Positions 8,533-15,940 of a stretch of 17,971 nucleotides of DNA are shown in pieces. Numbering within the stretch: position 1 is the first letter of the stretch; each line of letters opens with the position of its first letter. The position numbers and the translations under genes were made by a program. The stretch comes from JAAYHV01 sp035268985 (GTDB lineage: Bacteria; Bacillota; Clostridia; Peptostreptococcales; Anaerovoracaceae), in the NCBI GenBank assembly GCA_035268985.1, contig DATFJV010000006.1, positions 1 through 17,971 on the forward strand, read 5' to 3'. The notes under the pieces are model-generated. The model worked only from the letters and a program-made list of their open reading frames with translations, did no database searches and was not told the origin of the DNA.

Positions 8533-8534
8533 CT

Positions 8535-8738
8535 TTGAAAGAGAAGACTTTTGAGGAATCGCTTAACAATTTAAAAAACGTTGCTGATAAGATAAGGGAT
8601 GATGAAACTACTATTGCTGATGCTTTAAAGCAATTTGAGATTGGTATGGAGGAATATAAATATTGTAATGATATTCTGAAAAGTGCTAATCAAAAGATTG
8701 AAATTTATGAGAAGGAGGTGGAAGAAAATGATGGATAA
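8535..8738 (+). CDS. xseB: Exodeoxyribonuclease VII small subunit
   Basis: A 67-residue small subunit of exonuclease VII; several copies bind the long coiled coil of XseA. The family pattern is plain: FEESLNNLKNVADKIRDDETTIADALKQFEIGMEEYKYCNDIL, followed by an amphipathic end. The start is TTG at 8535, two bases after the xseA stop, with AAGGAAAGG inside the xseA end as ribosome binding site; no ATG gives a full-length product. Its last codons overlap the start of the polyprenyl synthase gene. Confidence 0.92.
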   Translation: MKEKTFEESLNNLKNVADKIRDDETTIADALKQFEIGMEEYKYCNDILKSANQKIEIYEKEVEENDG

Positions 8739-9621
8739 CTATAAGGAATATTATGATTATGTTGAAAAGCACATCATGGATTTTATACCTTTTGGTGATA
8801 ATAAAAGTGAAACTCTATATGATGCAGTGAAATACAGTATATCAAATGGTGGGAAAAGGATAAGACCTGTTCTTTTATTAGCTGCCGATGATTTTGCTGG
8901 AGGTGAAATAAAGAGGGCGCTTCCATATGCTTGTGCCCTTGAGTATATACATGCGTATTCCCTTATACATGATGATCTTCCTGCTATGGACAATGATGAT
9001 TTAAGAAGGGGTAAACCTTCAAATCATAAGGTCTTTGGTGAAGGAATGGCAATTCTTGCTGGAGATGCGCTACTTAATACTGCTTACGAAGTTATGCAAA
9101 GGGATATGATTTACTATTTTGATACTCCTGAGTGTTTAAAATGCAGAATTAATGCTGGGCTTACCATTGCCAAAGGAGCTGGTCTTAGAGGAATGATTGC
9201 TGGTCAGTCTTCTGATATTGAAAATGAGAATAAGGCATGTTCTAAAGAAATGCTTGAATATATACATATTAATAAAACGGGTGCTTTAATTGTGGCTGCA
9301 ATTAGAGCTGGCCTTTATTTAGCAGGGGCTGATGATGTAACTTTTGAAAAGCTAACTGCTTTTGCTGAGAATTATGGTCTTGCTTATCAGGTATCTGATG
9401 ACATATTAGATGTTGTTGGTGATGTTGAAGAGCTTGGTAAGATGACAAATAAGGATAGTGAATTGGGCAAGAATAGCTATGTAAATCTATATGGTCTTGA
9501 TGCTGCCTATGAAAAGCTTGATGAATTAATAAATAAGGCCATTGAACCTATTTCTTGCTATTATGACAATGCTGAGCTATTTAGGGATTTAGCCCTTGGC
9601 TTAAAGGAAAGAACTAAATAA
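8728..9621 (+). CDS. ispA: Farnesyl diphosphate synthase / short-chain polyprenyl diphosphate synthase
   Basis: A trans-isoprenyl diphosphate synthase (297 residues) condensing IPP with allylic diphosphates to make FPP (or GGPP). Visible motifs: GGKRIRP (IPP binding, about 41-47), the first aspartate-rich motif HDDLPAMDNDDLRRGKPSNH with the two-residue insertion typical of bacterial FPP synthases, KTGALI, YQVSDDILDVVGD (second aspartate-rich motif), and KNSYVNLYG. HAYSLIHDD upstream of the first motif is like E. coli IspA. ATG 8728 or 8731 may be used; AGGAGGTG at 8713-8720 favours 8728. Overlaps xseB by 11 bases. Lies just before dxs, which supplies the IPP/DMAPP pathway. Product chain length is inferred. 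Confidence 0.93.
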   Translation: MMDNYKEYYDYVEKHIMDFIPFGDNKSETLYDAVKYSISNGGKRIRPVLLLAADDFAGGEIKRALPYACALEYIHAYSLIHDDLPAMDNDDLRRGKPSNHKVFGEGMAILAGDALLNTAYEVMQRDMIYYFDTPECLKCRINAGLTIAKGAGLRGMIAGQSSDIENENKACSKEMLEYIHINKTGALIVAAIRAGLYLAGADDVTFEKLTAFAENYGLAYQVSDDILDVVGDVEELGKMTNKDSELGKNSYVNLYGLDAAYEKLDELINKAIEPISCYYDNAELFRDLALGLKERTK

Positions 9622-11480
9622 TGAAGATAGATCTTTATGATGATAATTTAATAGATAAATTAAAGAAGATGGATGTCCATGAAATGGAAATTTTATCTGA
9701 TGAAATAAGGAGTTTTTTAATTGATGCTGTTTCCAAAACAGGTGGTCATTTGGCTTCTAATCTTGGAGTTGTGGAATTAACTTTGGCTCTTCATAAGGTA
9801 TATGATTCCCCTAGGGATAAGATAATCTTTGATGTGGGTCATCAGGCTTATGTACATAAGATACTAACTGGTAGGGCTAAGGATTTTGATACTCTAAGGC
9901 AGTTTAAGGGTTTAAGTGGTTTTCCGAAAACTAAGGAAAGTAAGCATGATATTTTTGAAACTGGTCACAGCACTACTTCTATTAGTGCTGCTTTTGGTAT
10001 AGCTACTGCAAGGGACCTAGATAATAAAAACTATGATGTTATTGCTGTAATTGGTGATGGATCCATGACTGGTGGTATGGCTTATGAGGCTATGAATAAC
10101 ATTGGTGCATCTAAGACTAATATGAAAATTATCTTAAATGATAATGGTATGTCCATATCTAAAAACATAGGTGGATTTTCATTACATTTAAACAGGTTAA
10201 GGAGCAGTGATGATTATCAATCGGCTAAGGATAACGTCAAGAAATTCCTAGATACTGTACCGGCTGTTGGTAACAGTTTAAGTAAGTCAATTAGCACAAA
10301 AAAGGAATTACTTAAGTATTCCATGTTTAGCTCGGGTATAATTATAGAGGAAATGGGTGTTAAATATATTGGGCCAATTGATGGACACGATATTAAGAAA
10401 CTCACTGAGGCTATGGAAATTGCCAATAATATAAAGGGACCTGTTCTTATCCATGTTATTACTAAAAAAGGCAAAGGTTACTATTGGGCTGAGAAATACC
10501 CAAACAGATTCCATGGAATATCCAAATTTGATAAGGAATCTGGAATATCTATTAATAAAAGTGAAAATACATATTCTAAGGTATTTGGCAAGAAATTGCT
10601 TAGATTAGCTGAAGAAAACAATGATATTGTGGCTATAACTGCTGCCATGGGTGTTGCCACTGGCTTAAAGCCAATGCATGACAGATTTCCTGATAGAACA
10701 TTCGACGTTGGAATTGCTGAGCCCCATGCTGTAACTTATGCTGCTGGGCTTGCTAGGGCTGGTAAGATTCCCATAGTTGCCATATATTCCACTTTTCTTC
10801 AAAGGAGTTTTGATCAGATAATACTCGATGTAGCTCTTCAAAATCTACATGTAATATTTGCGGTGGACAGGGCTGGTCTTGTTGGTGCTGATGGGGAGAC
10901 TCATCATGGTCAATATGATTTATCTTATTTATCCATGATTCCTAATATGACGGTGTTATCTCCTTGTGATAATTATCAGCTTGAAGAAATGCTTGAATAT
11001 GCTATTAATATTGATGGGCCTGTGGCTATTAGATACCCTAGAGGTAATGCTGAAGCTAGTCATTTGAGATTAAAGAAATTTAATGGTGAAAATATATCCT
11101 TGAAAGAGGGTAAGGATGTAACTATATATGCTGTTGGTAATATGCTTGATATAGCGATTGAGGCTATGGAAAAACTAAATAACGAGGGTATAGATACGGG
11201 AGTTGTCAATGTGGGTTTGGTAAAACCCATTGAAGATATATGCTGTGAGTCAAAGTTATTAATATCCATTGAAGATAATGCGATAATTGGTGGCTTTGGA
11301 GAAAGGCTCAAAACAGCTTGTGACAAAGAAGTAATATGTATGGGCTTGCCTGATAAATTTATAGAGCAGGGAAGTGTCGATTTACTCAGAGAGGATCTGG
11401 GACTAACCAGTGACGAAATAGTGAAAGGAGCTATGGAGTATATTGAAAAAAGAGAGACTAGATGTACTTCTTGTCAATAA
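9621..11480 (+). CDS. dxs: 1-deoxy-D-xylulose-5-phosphate synthase
   Basis: First enzyme of the MEP isoprenoid pathway: joins pyruvate and glyceraldehyde-3-phosphate using thiamine diphosphate. Full length (619 residues). The TPP-binding half has SKTGGHLASNLGVVELTLALH, FDVGHQAYVHKILTGR, ETGHSTTSISAAFG and GDGSMTGGMAYEAMNN...NDNGMSIS. The transketolase-like middle has DVGIAEPHAVTYAAGLA, STFLQRSFDQIILDVALQ and DRAGLVGADGETHHG. A C-terminal transketolase domain follows. The ATG overlaps the ispA stop (TAATG). The C-terminal end is overlapped by tlyA. Confidence 0.96.
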   Translation: MKIDLYDDNLIDKLKKMDVHEMEILSDEIRSFLIDAVSKTGGHLASNLGVVELTLALHKVYDSPRDKIIFDVGHQAYVHKILTGRAKDFDTLRQFKGLSGFPKTKESKHDIFETGHSTTSISAAFGIATARDLDNKNYDVIAVIGDGSMTGGMAYEAMNNIGASKTNMKIILNDNGMSISKNIGGFSLHLNRLRSSDDYQSAKDNVKKFLDTVPAVGNSLSKSISTKKELLKYSMFSSGIIIEEMGVKYIGPIDGHDIKKLTEAMEIANNIKGPVLIHVITKKGKGYYWAEKYPNRFHGISKFDKESGISINKSENTYSKVFGKKLLRLAEENNDIVAITAAMGVATGLKPMHDRFPDRTFDVGIAEPHAVTYAAGLARAGKIPIVAIYSTFLQRSFDQIILDVALQNLHVIFAVDRAGLVGADGETHHGQYDLSYLSMIPNMTVLSPCDNYQLEEMLEYAINIDGPVAIRYPRGNAEASHLRLKKFNGENISLKEGKDVTIYAVGNMLDIAIEAMEKLNNEGIDTGVVNVGLVKPIEDICCESKLLISIEDNAIIGGFGERLKTACDKEVICMGLPDKFIEQGSVDLLREDLGLTSDEIVKGAMEYIEKRETRCTSCQ

Positions 11481-12237
11481 TGGACTGGCGACATCACGGG
11501 ATAAGGCAAAGAGAACCATTATGGCGGGACTGGTATTTATTAACGGGAATCGTGAGGACAAACCTGGTGCTACTTTTCCTGAGGATGTGGAAATTAATGT
11601 AAAAGGTGATTCTTGTCCTTATGTTAGTAGGGGCGGACTAAAGCTTGTAAAGGCAATGGAGCTATATGGTCTTGATTTAAATGATAAGGTATGCATGGAT
11701 ATAGGGGCTTCTACTGGTGGCTTTACTGATTGCATGCTTAAAAATGGGGCCAGGAAGGTTTATGCCATTGATGTTGGTTATGGACAGCTTGACTACAAGC
11801 TTAGGACTGATGAAAGGGTTGTTAACCTGGAAAAAACCAATGTAAGATACTTAGATACTAATTTAATTGCTGAGAAGATTGACTTCATATCCATTGATGT
11901 GTCATTTATATCTCTTAAGTTGATATTTTCTGTTGTCAATGGAGTGCTTTCTGATGATGGTAGAATAGTATGTCTTGTTAAGCCTCAATTTGAGGCTGGC
12001 AGAAGTCAAGTTGGCAAAAATGGCATTATAAGGGATAAGAAGGTCCACGGTGAAGTCATTGAAAATGTTCTTAAATATGCTGAAACAAATGGGCTTTATC
12101 CGTTGGGGATTACCTATTCTCCTGTTACTGGTGCCAAGGGCAATATTGAATATTTAATGTATTTGTCTAAGGTTGACACAGGTGCTATAATAGACATCGA
12201 TGAAATAGTTTTAAGCTCTCATGAAGAGTTGAAATAA
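11443..12237 (+). CDS. tlyA: TlyA family rRNA (cytidine-2'-O)-methyltransferase / putative hemolysin-like S4-FtsJ protein
   Basis: A 264-residue fusion of an N-terminal S4 RNA-binding domain (about 3-65: ERLDVLLVNNGLATSRDKAKRTI...VFINGN) and an FtsJ-like SAM methyltransferase. Methyltransferase motifs: DIGASTGGFTDCMLKNGARKVYAIDVGYGQLDYKLR, FISIDVSFISL, and VCLVKPQFEAGR. Family members 2'-O-methylate 16S/23S rRNA cytidines in mycobacteria; the target in Firmicutes (B. subtilis YqxC) is less clear. The start is TTG at 11443, inside the end of dxs (38-base overlap), with GGAG at 11435-11438; no ATG would retain the S4 domain. The dxs-tlyA order is as in B. subtilis; the usual next genes (argR, recN) are absent. 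Confidence 0.9.
   Translation: MKKERLDVLLVNNGLATSRDKAKRTIMAGLVFINGNREDKPGATFPEDVEINVKGDSCPYVSRGGLKLVKAMELYGLDLNDKVCMDIGASTGGFTDCMLKNGARKVYAIDVGYGQLDYKLRTDERVVNLEKTNVRYLDTNLIAEKIDFISIDVSFISLKLIFSVVNGVLSDDGRIVCLVKPQFEAGRSQVGKNGIIRDKKVHGEVIENVLKYAETNGLYPLGITYSPVTGAKGNIEYLMYLSKVDTGAIIDIDEIVLSSHEELK
12163..12191 (+). promoter_or_regulatory. Possible internal promoter for the aminotransferase gene
   Basis: Inside the last codons of tlyA there is TATAAT (12186-12191) with an extended -10 TG (12183-12184) and a partial -35, TTGTCT (12163-12168), at 17 bases. It lies about 75 bases before the aminotransferase start. A perfect TTGACA at 12173 is too close to serve as the -35. Coding constraint alone could produce this, so it is a candidate only. 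Confidence 0.4.
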
Positions 12238-12266
12238 TGTATTCATAGTGAAAAGGAGAAATTAAT

Positions 12267-13457
12267 ATGAAACTAACTAACAGAGTAAATGCTATGCAGT
12301 TTTCCCCTATCAGAAGATTTAATCCAATGGGTAAAAAGGCTGAGGCAGATGGTAAAAAAGTGTACCATCTAAACATCGGTCAACCTGATGTTGAAACTCC
12401 TGAATGTTTTATGGACGCTATCAGAAATTTCGACAGCAAGGTTATTGCCTATGCAGAATCACAAGGGATTGAGCCATTGAGAAGTGCTATTGTTGATTAC
12501 ATGAAGATGTATGATATGGATTATGTGAATGATGATGTTCTTGTTACAATGGGTGGATCTGAAGCACTAATCATGACTTTCTTAACTATCTTAAATGAAG
12601 GTGATGAAGTACTAGTTCCTGAACCTTTCTATACTAATTATCATACTTTTGCAAAGTGTGCCAGTGGTGAAGTTAAACCTATTACTACTAAGGCTGAAGA
12701 TGGTTATCATTATGCTAAAAAGGAATTAATTGAAAGTTGTATTACTGATAAGACTAAGGCTATAGTATGTTTAAATCCTGGTAATCCTACTGGTAATGTA
12801 TTGACTAAAGATGAAATGAAGATGATCTGTGAGCTTGCCAAGGAGCATGATTTATGGATATTATCTGATGAAGTATATAGAGAGTTTGCTTATGATGGTA
12901 GAGAGGTAACTTCCTTTGGTATGATGAAGGAATATGAAGACAGAATCATAATTATAGATTCTGTTTCTAAGAGATTTTCTGCTTGTGGTGCTAGGGTTGG
13001 TTGTGCAATATCAAAGAATAAGGAATTCTTAGATGGTTTATTAAAAATTGCCCAAGGTAGATTATGTACGCCTACTATTGACCAAGTGGGTGCTGCTGCC
13101 CTTTACAGACTTCCTAAGTCATATTATGAGGAAGCTAAGGCTGAATATGTTGGAAGAAGAAATGCTGCATACGAAGAGCTAATGAAGATTCCTGGCGTAG
13201 TATGCGAAAAACCAGGTGGTGCTTTCTACATGACTGCGAAACTTCCTGTTGACAGCGCTGAGGATTTTCTTGTATACTTATTAAAAGAGTTTGAAGATAA
13301 AGGTGAAACAGTTATGTTTGCGCCTGCTGAAGGATTTTATGCAACGCCTGGTCTTGGTAAAGATGAGATGCGTATCGCATATGTTCTTAAGAAAGAGGAT
13401 ATGAGAAGGGCTGTTGAACTTATTAGACTTGGACTTGAAAAATATAACGGACAGTAA
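12267..13457 (+). CDS. Class I/II PLP-dependent aminotransferase (aspartate aminotransferase-like)
   Basis: A 396-residue fold-type I aminotransferase. Visible: N-terminal YHLNIGQPDVETP, AYAESQGIEPLRSAI, TMGGSEALIMTF (phosphate-binding region), LVPEPFYTNY, CLNPGNPTGNVLTKDEM, WILSDEVYREFAYDG (Asp and Tyr that contact PLP) and IDSVSKRFSACGARVG, with Lys235 as the Schiff-base lysine. The closing RIAYVLKKEDM holds the Arg that binds the substrate carboxylate. Substrate is not certain: aspartate, aromatic or alanine-type amino donors are all possible in this subfamily. An AAAAGGAGAA ribosome binding site precedes it. It is 29 bases after tlyA and may be transcribed both by read-through and by the candidate promoter within tlyA. 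It is the last gene before the strong terminator. Confidence 0.9.
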   Translation: MKLTNRVNAMQFSPIRRFNPMGKKAEADGKKVYHLNIGQPDVETPECFMDAIRNFDSKVIAYAESQGIEPLRSAIVDYMKMYDMDYVNDDVLVTMGGSEALIMTFLTILNEGDEVLVPEPFYTNYHTFAKCASGEVKPITTKAEDGYHYAKKELIESCITDKTKAIVCLNPGNPTGNVLTKDEMKMICELAKEHDLWILSDEVYREFAYDGREVTSFGMMKEYEDRIIIIDSVSKRFSACGARVGCAISKNKEFLDGLLKIAQGRLCTPTIDQVGAAALYRLPKSYYEEAKAEYVGRRNAAYEELMKIPGVVCEKPGGAFYMTAKLPVDSAEDFLVYLLKEFEDKGETVMFAPAEGFYATPGLGKDEMRIAYVLKKEDMRRAVELIRLGLEKYNGQ

Positions 13458-13491
13458 ATCTCCTTCTTGGGGTTTACCATACACACACTTT

Positions 13492-13526
13492 CAAAAACAC
13501 TGCCTATGGCGGTGTTTTTGCTTTTT
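13492..13526 (+). terminator. Rho-independent terminator after the aminotransferase gene
   Basis: A 13-bp stem (13492-13504 with 13508-13520), one T-G wobble, with a TAT loop (perhaps 5 bases with the inner pair open), followed after one base by TTTTT (13522-13526). The 5' strand begins CAAAAACAC and the 3' strand ends GTGTTTTTG. It closes the housekeeping block; the next gene begins 124 bases further on. Confidence 0.9.
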
Positions 13527-13527
13527 G

Positions 13528-13608
13528 TGGTATAATGATTAGAAAGTGAATAAAAAGTTCATTTTATGTAATAGATTAATGATAAATAGATATATTACAT
13601 GTTATAAT
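13528..13608 (+). promoter_or_regulatory. Two extended -10 promoter candidates before the hypothetical gene
   Basis: Two TGNTATAAT elements occur. The first is TG-G-TATAAT at 13528-13536, touching the terminator T-tract. The second is TG-T-TATAAT at 13600-13608, 42 bases before the ATG of the next gene. Neither has a good -35. The second has a perfect 8-bp inverted repeat upstream (ATGTAATA at 13566-13573 and TATTACAT at 13593-13600), and ACATGT adjoins the -10, so a regulator may bind there. The TGTAATAG word at 13567 recurs at nearly the same distance from a TGTTATAAT at 15298-15306. Confidence 0.5.
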
Positions 13609-13649
13609 GTACATAGTTTAAATTAATATGGAAGAATAAGTGAAAAGGT

Positions 13650-14471
13650 ATGAAAAAAATAAAAAAAATAAAAACAAAAAATGAATTATTTAAAACGGAA
13701 CATGTTTTATGGTCGCGTTTTCTGGACTCTAATTACACAGGTGGTCTATTAAAAATTAATAAAGTTGGTGGTGGTTATGAACTCATATTTATAAATAAAA
13801 TATATATACAAATGGAGTTCTTAACTGATGAACAAATATGTATTAATGAAAGTGATATAGTAATTAGAACTCCCGATGGTTTTGGTAAAAAGGTATTTAT
13901 GGATAGGTATGTTGAACGTTTACCTTATTCTTTGAATAATGTTGAAAAACTTGCTTTGATGGATATTGATAATGATGAATTAATGGAATTAGGTGATGAT
14001 TTAAAGACCTTTTTAATAATCAGGATTAAAGATAAGGATAATGAAATTGGTCCAATTGAATTTTCTGATAAAGAGATAGAGCTAGGTGAAACTTGTGAGG
14101 AAATGAAAGCCATAATGGAAATAAGAAGAAATAGTGAGCTTAAGAACTATAACGAAAAATGGTATAAGGTTAATGGTGAATTGATTAAGCTTATGGACAA
14201 AGGCGATACTATTAGGGCTGCTTTAATCACGGGTGATGATGTATATAGGAAGACTTTTAATAGATATGAAATAAAGTTTGATGGTGATGTTATTACGTTT
14301 AAAGATGGTTTTAAGTATGCTATTCAATCAACTGACTTTGATTTTTTACCTAGTAGTTACGAAGATGATGTGATGGAAGAATTGGCAGTGGATCAGATAT
14401 ATGAAGATGAGATTAACTGGGTTAGGGAGAATATTGATAAGTTGGATAAGGCTGTAATTAATATTGATTGA
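13650..14471 (+). CDS. Hypothetical acidic protein, unrecognised
   Basis: A 273-residue protein I do not recognise. The first ~12 residues are nearly all lysine and isoleucine (KKIKKIKTKNELFK), followed by a mainly beta-looking, then strongly acidic sequence. There is no signal peptide or membrane segment, so it should be cytoplasmic. Acidic stretches include LMDIDNDELMELGDDLK and the C-terminal SSYEDDVMEELAVDQIYEDE. No catalytic motif stands out. Start: ATG 13650 is the first possible start after an in-frame TGA at 13641, but its only Shine-Dalgarno-like AAGG lies just 1-2 bases away, so initiation is weak or the start is a little different. The lipoprotein gene follows after 34 bases with a good ribosome binding site; the two are likely co-transcribed. 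Confidence 0.6.
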   Translation: MKKIKKIKTKNELFKTEHVLWSRFLDSNYTGGLLKINKVGGGYELIFINKIYIQMEFLTDEQICINESDIVIRTPDGFGKKVFMDRYVERLPYSLNNVEKLALMDIDNDELMELGDDLKTFLIIRIKDKDNEIGPIEFSDKEIELGETCEEMKAIMEIRRNSELKNYNEKWYKVNGELIKLMDKGDTIRAALITGDDVYRKTFNRYEIKFDGDVITFKDGFKYAIQSTDFDFLPSSYEDDVMEELAVDQIYEDEINWVRENIDKLDKAVINID

Positions 14472-14505
14472 AAAAGTGTAAAGCGCAAGAATACGGAGGT
14501 GTATT

Positions 14506-15186
14506 ATGTTAAAAAGGTTATTACCTATATTAATTCTGACATTAATATTAACTATGACTTCTTGTAATAACGAAACGGAAGAGCCGGTGGAGGAACCTGC
14601 TGCTGAGCCCATTGAAGAGCCTGAGCCAGACCCTGAACCTGAAAGTATATTTGAAGTGACTGACAGGCTTGTGATTAATGAGACAATAGATGGTGTAACT
14701 GTATTTGTTAGGCAGCCTATTGTAACTGAAGATACAATTAATCATGAGGAACTCAATAGTGCGTTAAGTACTATGGATTATCATGAGGACAAAATTGATA
14801 TTGAGGATTTAATAATTGAATATAACAGTAATAACCAGGGTAATCCTATGGTTTCATATACCATGGATTATGAGGTGGTAACTGATAATCTAAATATTTC
14901 TGTTATTGCTATTAAAAGTGATATTAGATTTACGGCCAGTGGTGATTTATTGTATTATGATTGTTACTATTATGATAATGATACTAATAAAGTTATATCT
15001 TCTGAAGCGTGCTTAGAAAAGCATGGAATGAGCTGGAATGAAGCCATAGCTATTGTTATGGAAAAGGATGAAGTCTTTGCTGAGCTTTATGATGAGATGT
15101 ATCCAGAAAAATCTCCAATATCTAATATATATTTTCTATTTGATGAGAATGGAGAGCTTATAACATATTATCAATTATGGCTGTAA
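14506..15186 (+). CDS. Putative lipoprotein, unknown function
   Basis: A 226-residue lipoprotein. Residues 1-19 are a signal peptide (KR, then a hydrophobic run) ending in a lipobox MTSC, so Cys20 would be lipidated and the protein held on the outer face of the membrane. Residues 21-50 are a Pro/Glu-rich linker (NETEEPVEEPAAEPIEEP). A soluble domain follows, with motifs such as LVINETIDGVTVFV, YTMDYEVVTDNLNISVIAIKSDI and a C-terminal ISNIYFLFDENGELITYYQLWL, a mixed alpha/beta fold I cannot place. GGAGGTG precedes the start. Shares a probable transcript with the preceding hypothetical gene. No domain was recognised; a solute-binding or DUF3298-like surface domain is possible but unproven. Confidence 0.72.
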   Translation: MLKRLLPILILTLILTMTSCNNETEEPVEEPAAEPIEEPEPDPEPESIFEVTDRLVINETIDGVTVFVRQPIVTEDTINHEELNSALSTMDYHEDKIDIEDLIIEYNSNNQGNPMVSYTMDYEVVTDNLNISVIAIKSDIRFTASGDLLYYDCYYYDNDTNKVISSEACLEKHGMSWNEAIAIVMEKDEVFAELYDEMYPEKSPISNIYFLFDENGELITYYQLWL

Positions 15187-15227
15187 ATTATTAATTTTAG
15201 GTAATTTATGATATAATACACAGTAAT

Positions 15228-15366
15228 GTATATTTATTTGATTGTAATGGAATGGTCGTCTTTTGTAATAGAAAAATCATTAAATAATACATATATATGT
15301 TATAATATAAAGGTTAGTAAAATAGAAAAGGCCAAGGGGTTTTTTATGAAGTATATTTATTTGATT
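15228..15366 (+). repeat. 16-base exact direct repeat in the LoaP leader
   Basis: GTATATTTATTTGATT occurs at 15228-15243 and 15351-15366. The two copies are in the same reading frame, 123 bases apart. Confidence 0.7.
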
Positions 15367-15381
15367 AATAGAAAGGTATAA
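15346..15381 (+). CDS. Possible 11-residue leader peptide
   Basis: ATG at 15346 has AAGGGG at 15333-15338, a well-spaced and fairly strong Shine-Dalgarno, then MKYIYLINRKV and a stop at 15379-15381. The hairpin before the LoaP-like gene begins at the stop codon, so ribosomes finishing this peptide could change folding of the hairpin. The frame is open back to an ATG at 15226 (51 codons), but that would start upstream of the second promoter. Coding is unproven. Confidence 0.3.
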   Translation: MKYIYLINRKV

Positions 15382-15414
15382 AGCTTGGTTTAATCTGAGC
15401 TTTTGTTATTTTAT

Positions 15415-15933
15415 ATGGAAGATAAATGGTATGCGCTATTTGCGCCTAACAATGCTGAAGAGAAGATTAAAAGACAAATTGATATTAATTTTTCTGATGA
15501 ATTAGATTCCTTTATATACCAAAGGCTTCTTAATGAAAGAAGGAATGGTAAGTATCAAAAAGTAGAAAGAAAGCTTTTCCCTGGTTATATAATTATAAGG
15601 GGTAATATTGATAAAGAGCTTTACTCAAAAATGAGGGAAGTGATTAAGCCATTAAATCTTTTAAGAAATGGTGAAGAATTACTTACTATAAAGGAGCATG
15701 AACTTAGAATAATTGAAAGGCTTACTAAAAACAGTAGGGACTTAATTGAAATATCAACTATATATAAGGAAAACGACAAAATTAAAGTAATTGATGGTCC
15801 TCTAATGGAATTAGAGGGCAGAATAGTCTCAATAAACCCAAGAAAGGGCAGGGCTAAGGTTAAGCTTAACTTTATTGGTGAAGAGAGAATAGTTGAACTT
15901 GGTATTGAAGTAGTAGAAAAAAATCCAGACTAA
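15415..15933 (+). CDS. NusG paralogue, LoaP-like processive antiterminator
   Basis: A NusG/RfaH superfamily protein of 172 residues from ATG 15415. The NGN domain begins MEDKWYALFAPN and contains RKLFPGYIIIRGN, the NusG-type strand-loop seen in RfaH/LoaP. A linker follows (about 100-118), then a KOW domain with YKENDKIKVIDGPLMELEGRIVSINPRKGRAKVKLNF. LoaP proteins in Clostridia and Bacilli ride with RNA polymerase and stop early termination in long operons for antibiotics or polysaccharides. A TTG at 15403 could extend it by four residues. Neither start has a visible Shine-Dalgarno, which is unusual here; a hairpin lies in that place. No long biosynthetic operon follows in the window. The LoaP subfamily label rests on pattern, not on a tree. 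Confidence 0.78.
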   Translation: MEDKWYALFAPNNAEEKIKRQIDINFSDELDSFIYQRLLNERRNGKYQKVERKLFPGYIIIRGNIDKELYSKMREVIKPLNLLRNGEELLTIKEHELRIIERLTKNSRDLIEISTIYKENDKIKVIDGPLMELEGRIVSINPRKGRAKVKLNFIGEERIVELGIEVVEKNPD

Positions 15934-15940
15934 ATAATTG

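Larger units (their letters stand above)
15187..15414 (+). promoter_or_regulatory. Leader/promoter region of the LoaP-like gene
   Basis: A 228-base AT-rich gap. It holds two extended -10 boxes, TG-A-TATAAT at 15209-15217 and TG-T-TATAAT at 15298-15306. The 12-base palindrome ACATATATATGT (15289-15300) abuts the second box. A 16-base exact direct repeat GTATATTTATTTGATT occurs at 15228-15243 and 15351-15366. A short ORF lies at 15346-15381. A hairpin (15380-15388 with 15395-15403, 9 bp with two wobbles, 6-base loop) is followed by TGTTATTTT and ends 11 bases before the ATG. The leader from the second -10 would be about 100 bases. Confidence 0.5.

Noticed and set aside
12173..12191. TTGACA at 12173 with TATAAT at 12186 as a strong consensus promoter
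   Set aside because: The spacer is only 7 bases, far too short for sigma-70-type recognition.
13650..13682. A-rich start of the hypothetical gene as a phase-variable homopolymer switch
   Set aside because: The A-runs are only 6-8 bases long and are broken by T and C. AT-rich genomes have many such runs, and nothing else suggests switching.
15184..15209. AT-only inverted repeat (TAAATTA...TAATTTA) just after the lipoprotein gene as a terminator
   Set aside because: The stem has no G-C pairs and no following T-tract; it is expected by chance in such AT-rich sequence.
15320..15345. AAAAGGCC...GGGGTTTTTT as a terminator in the LoaP leader
   Set aside because: The possible stem is interrupted and weak (the two G pairs do not match); the GGGG works better as the ribosome binding site of the 11-codon ORF.
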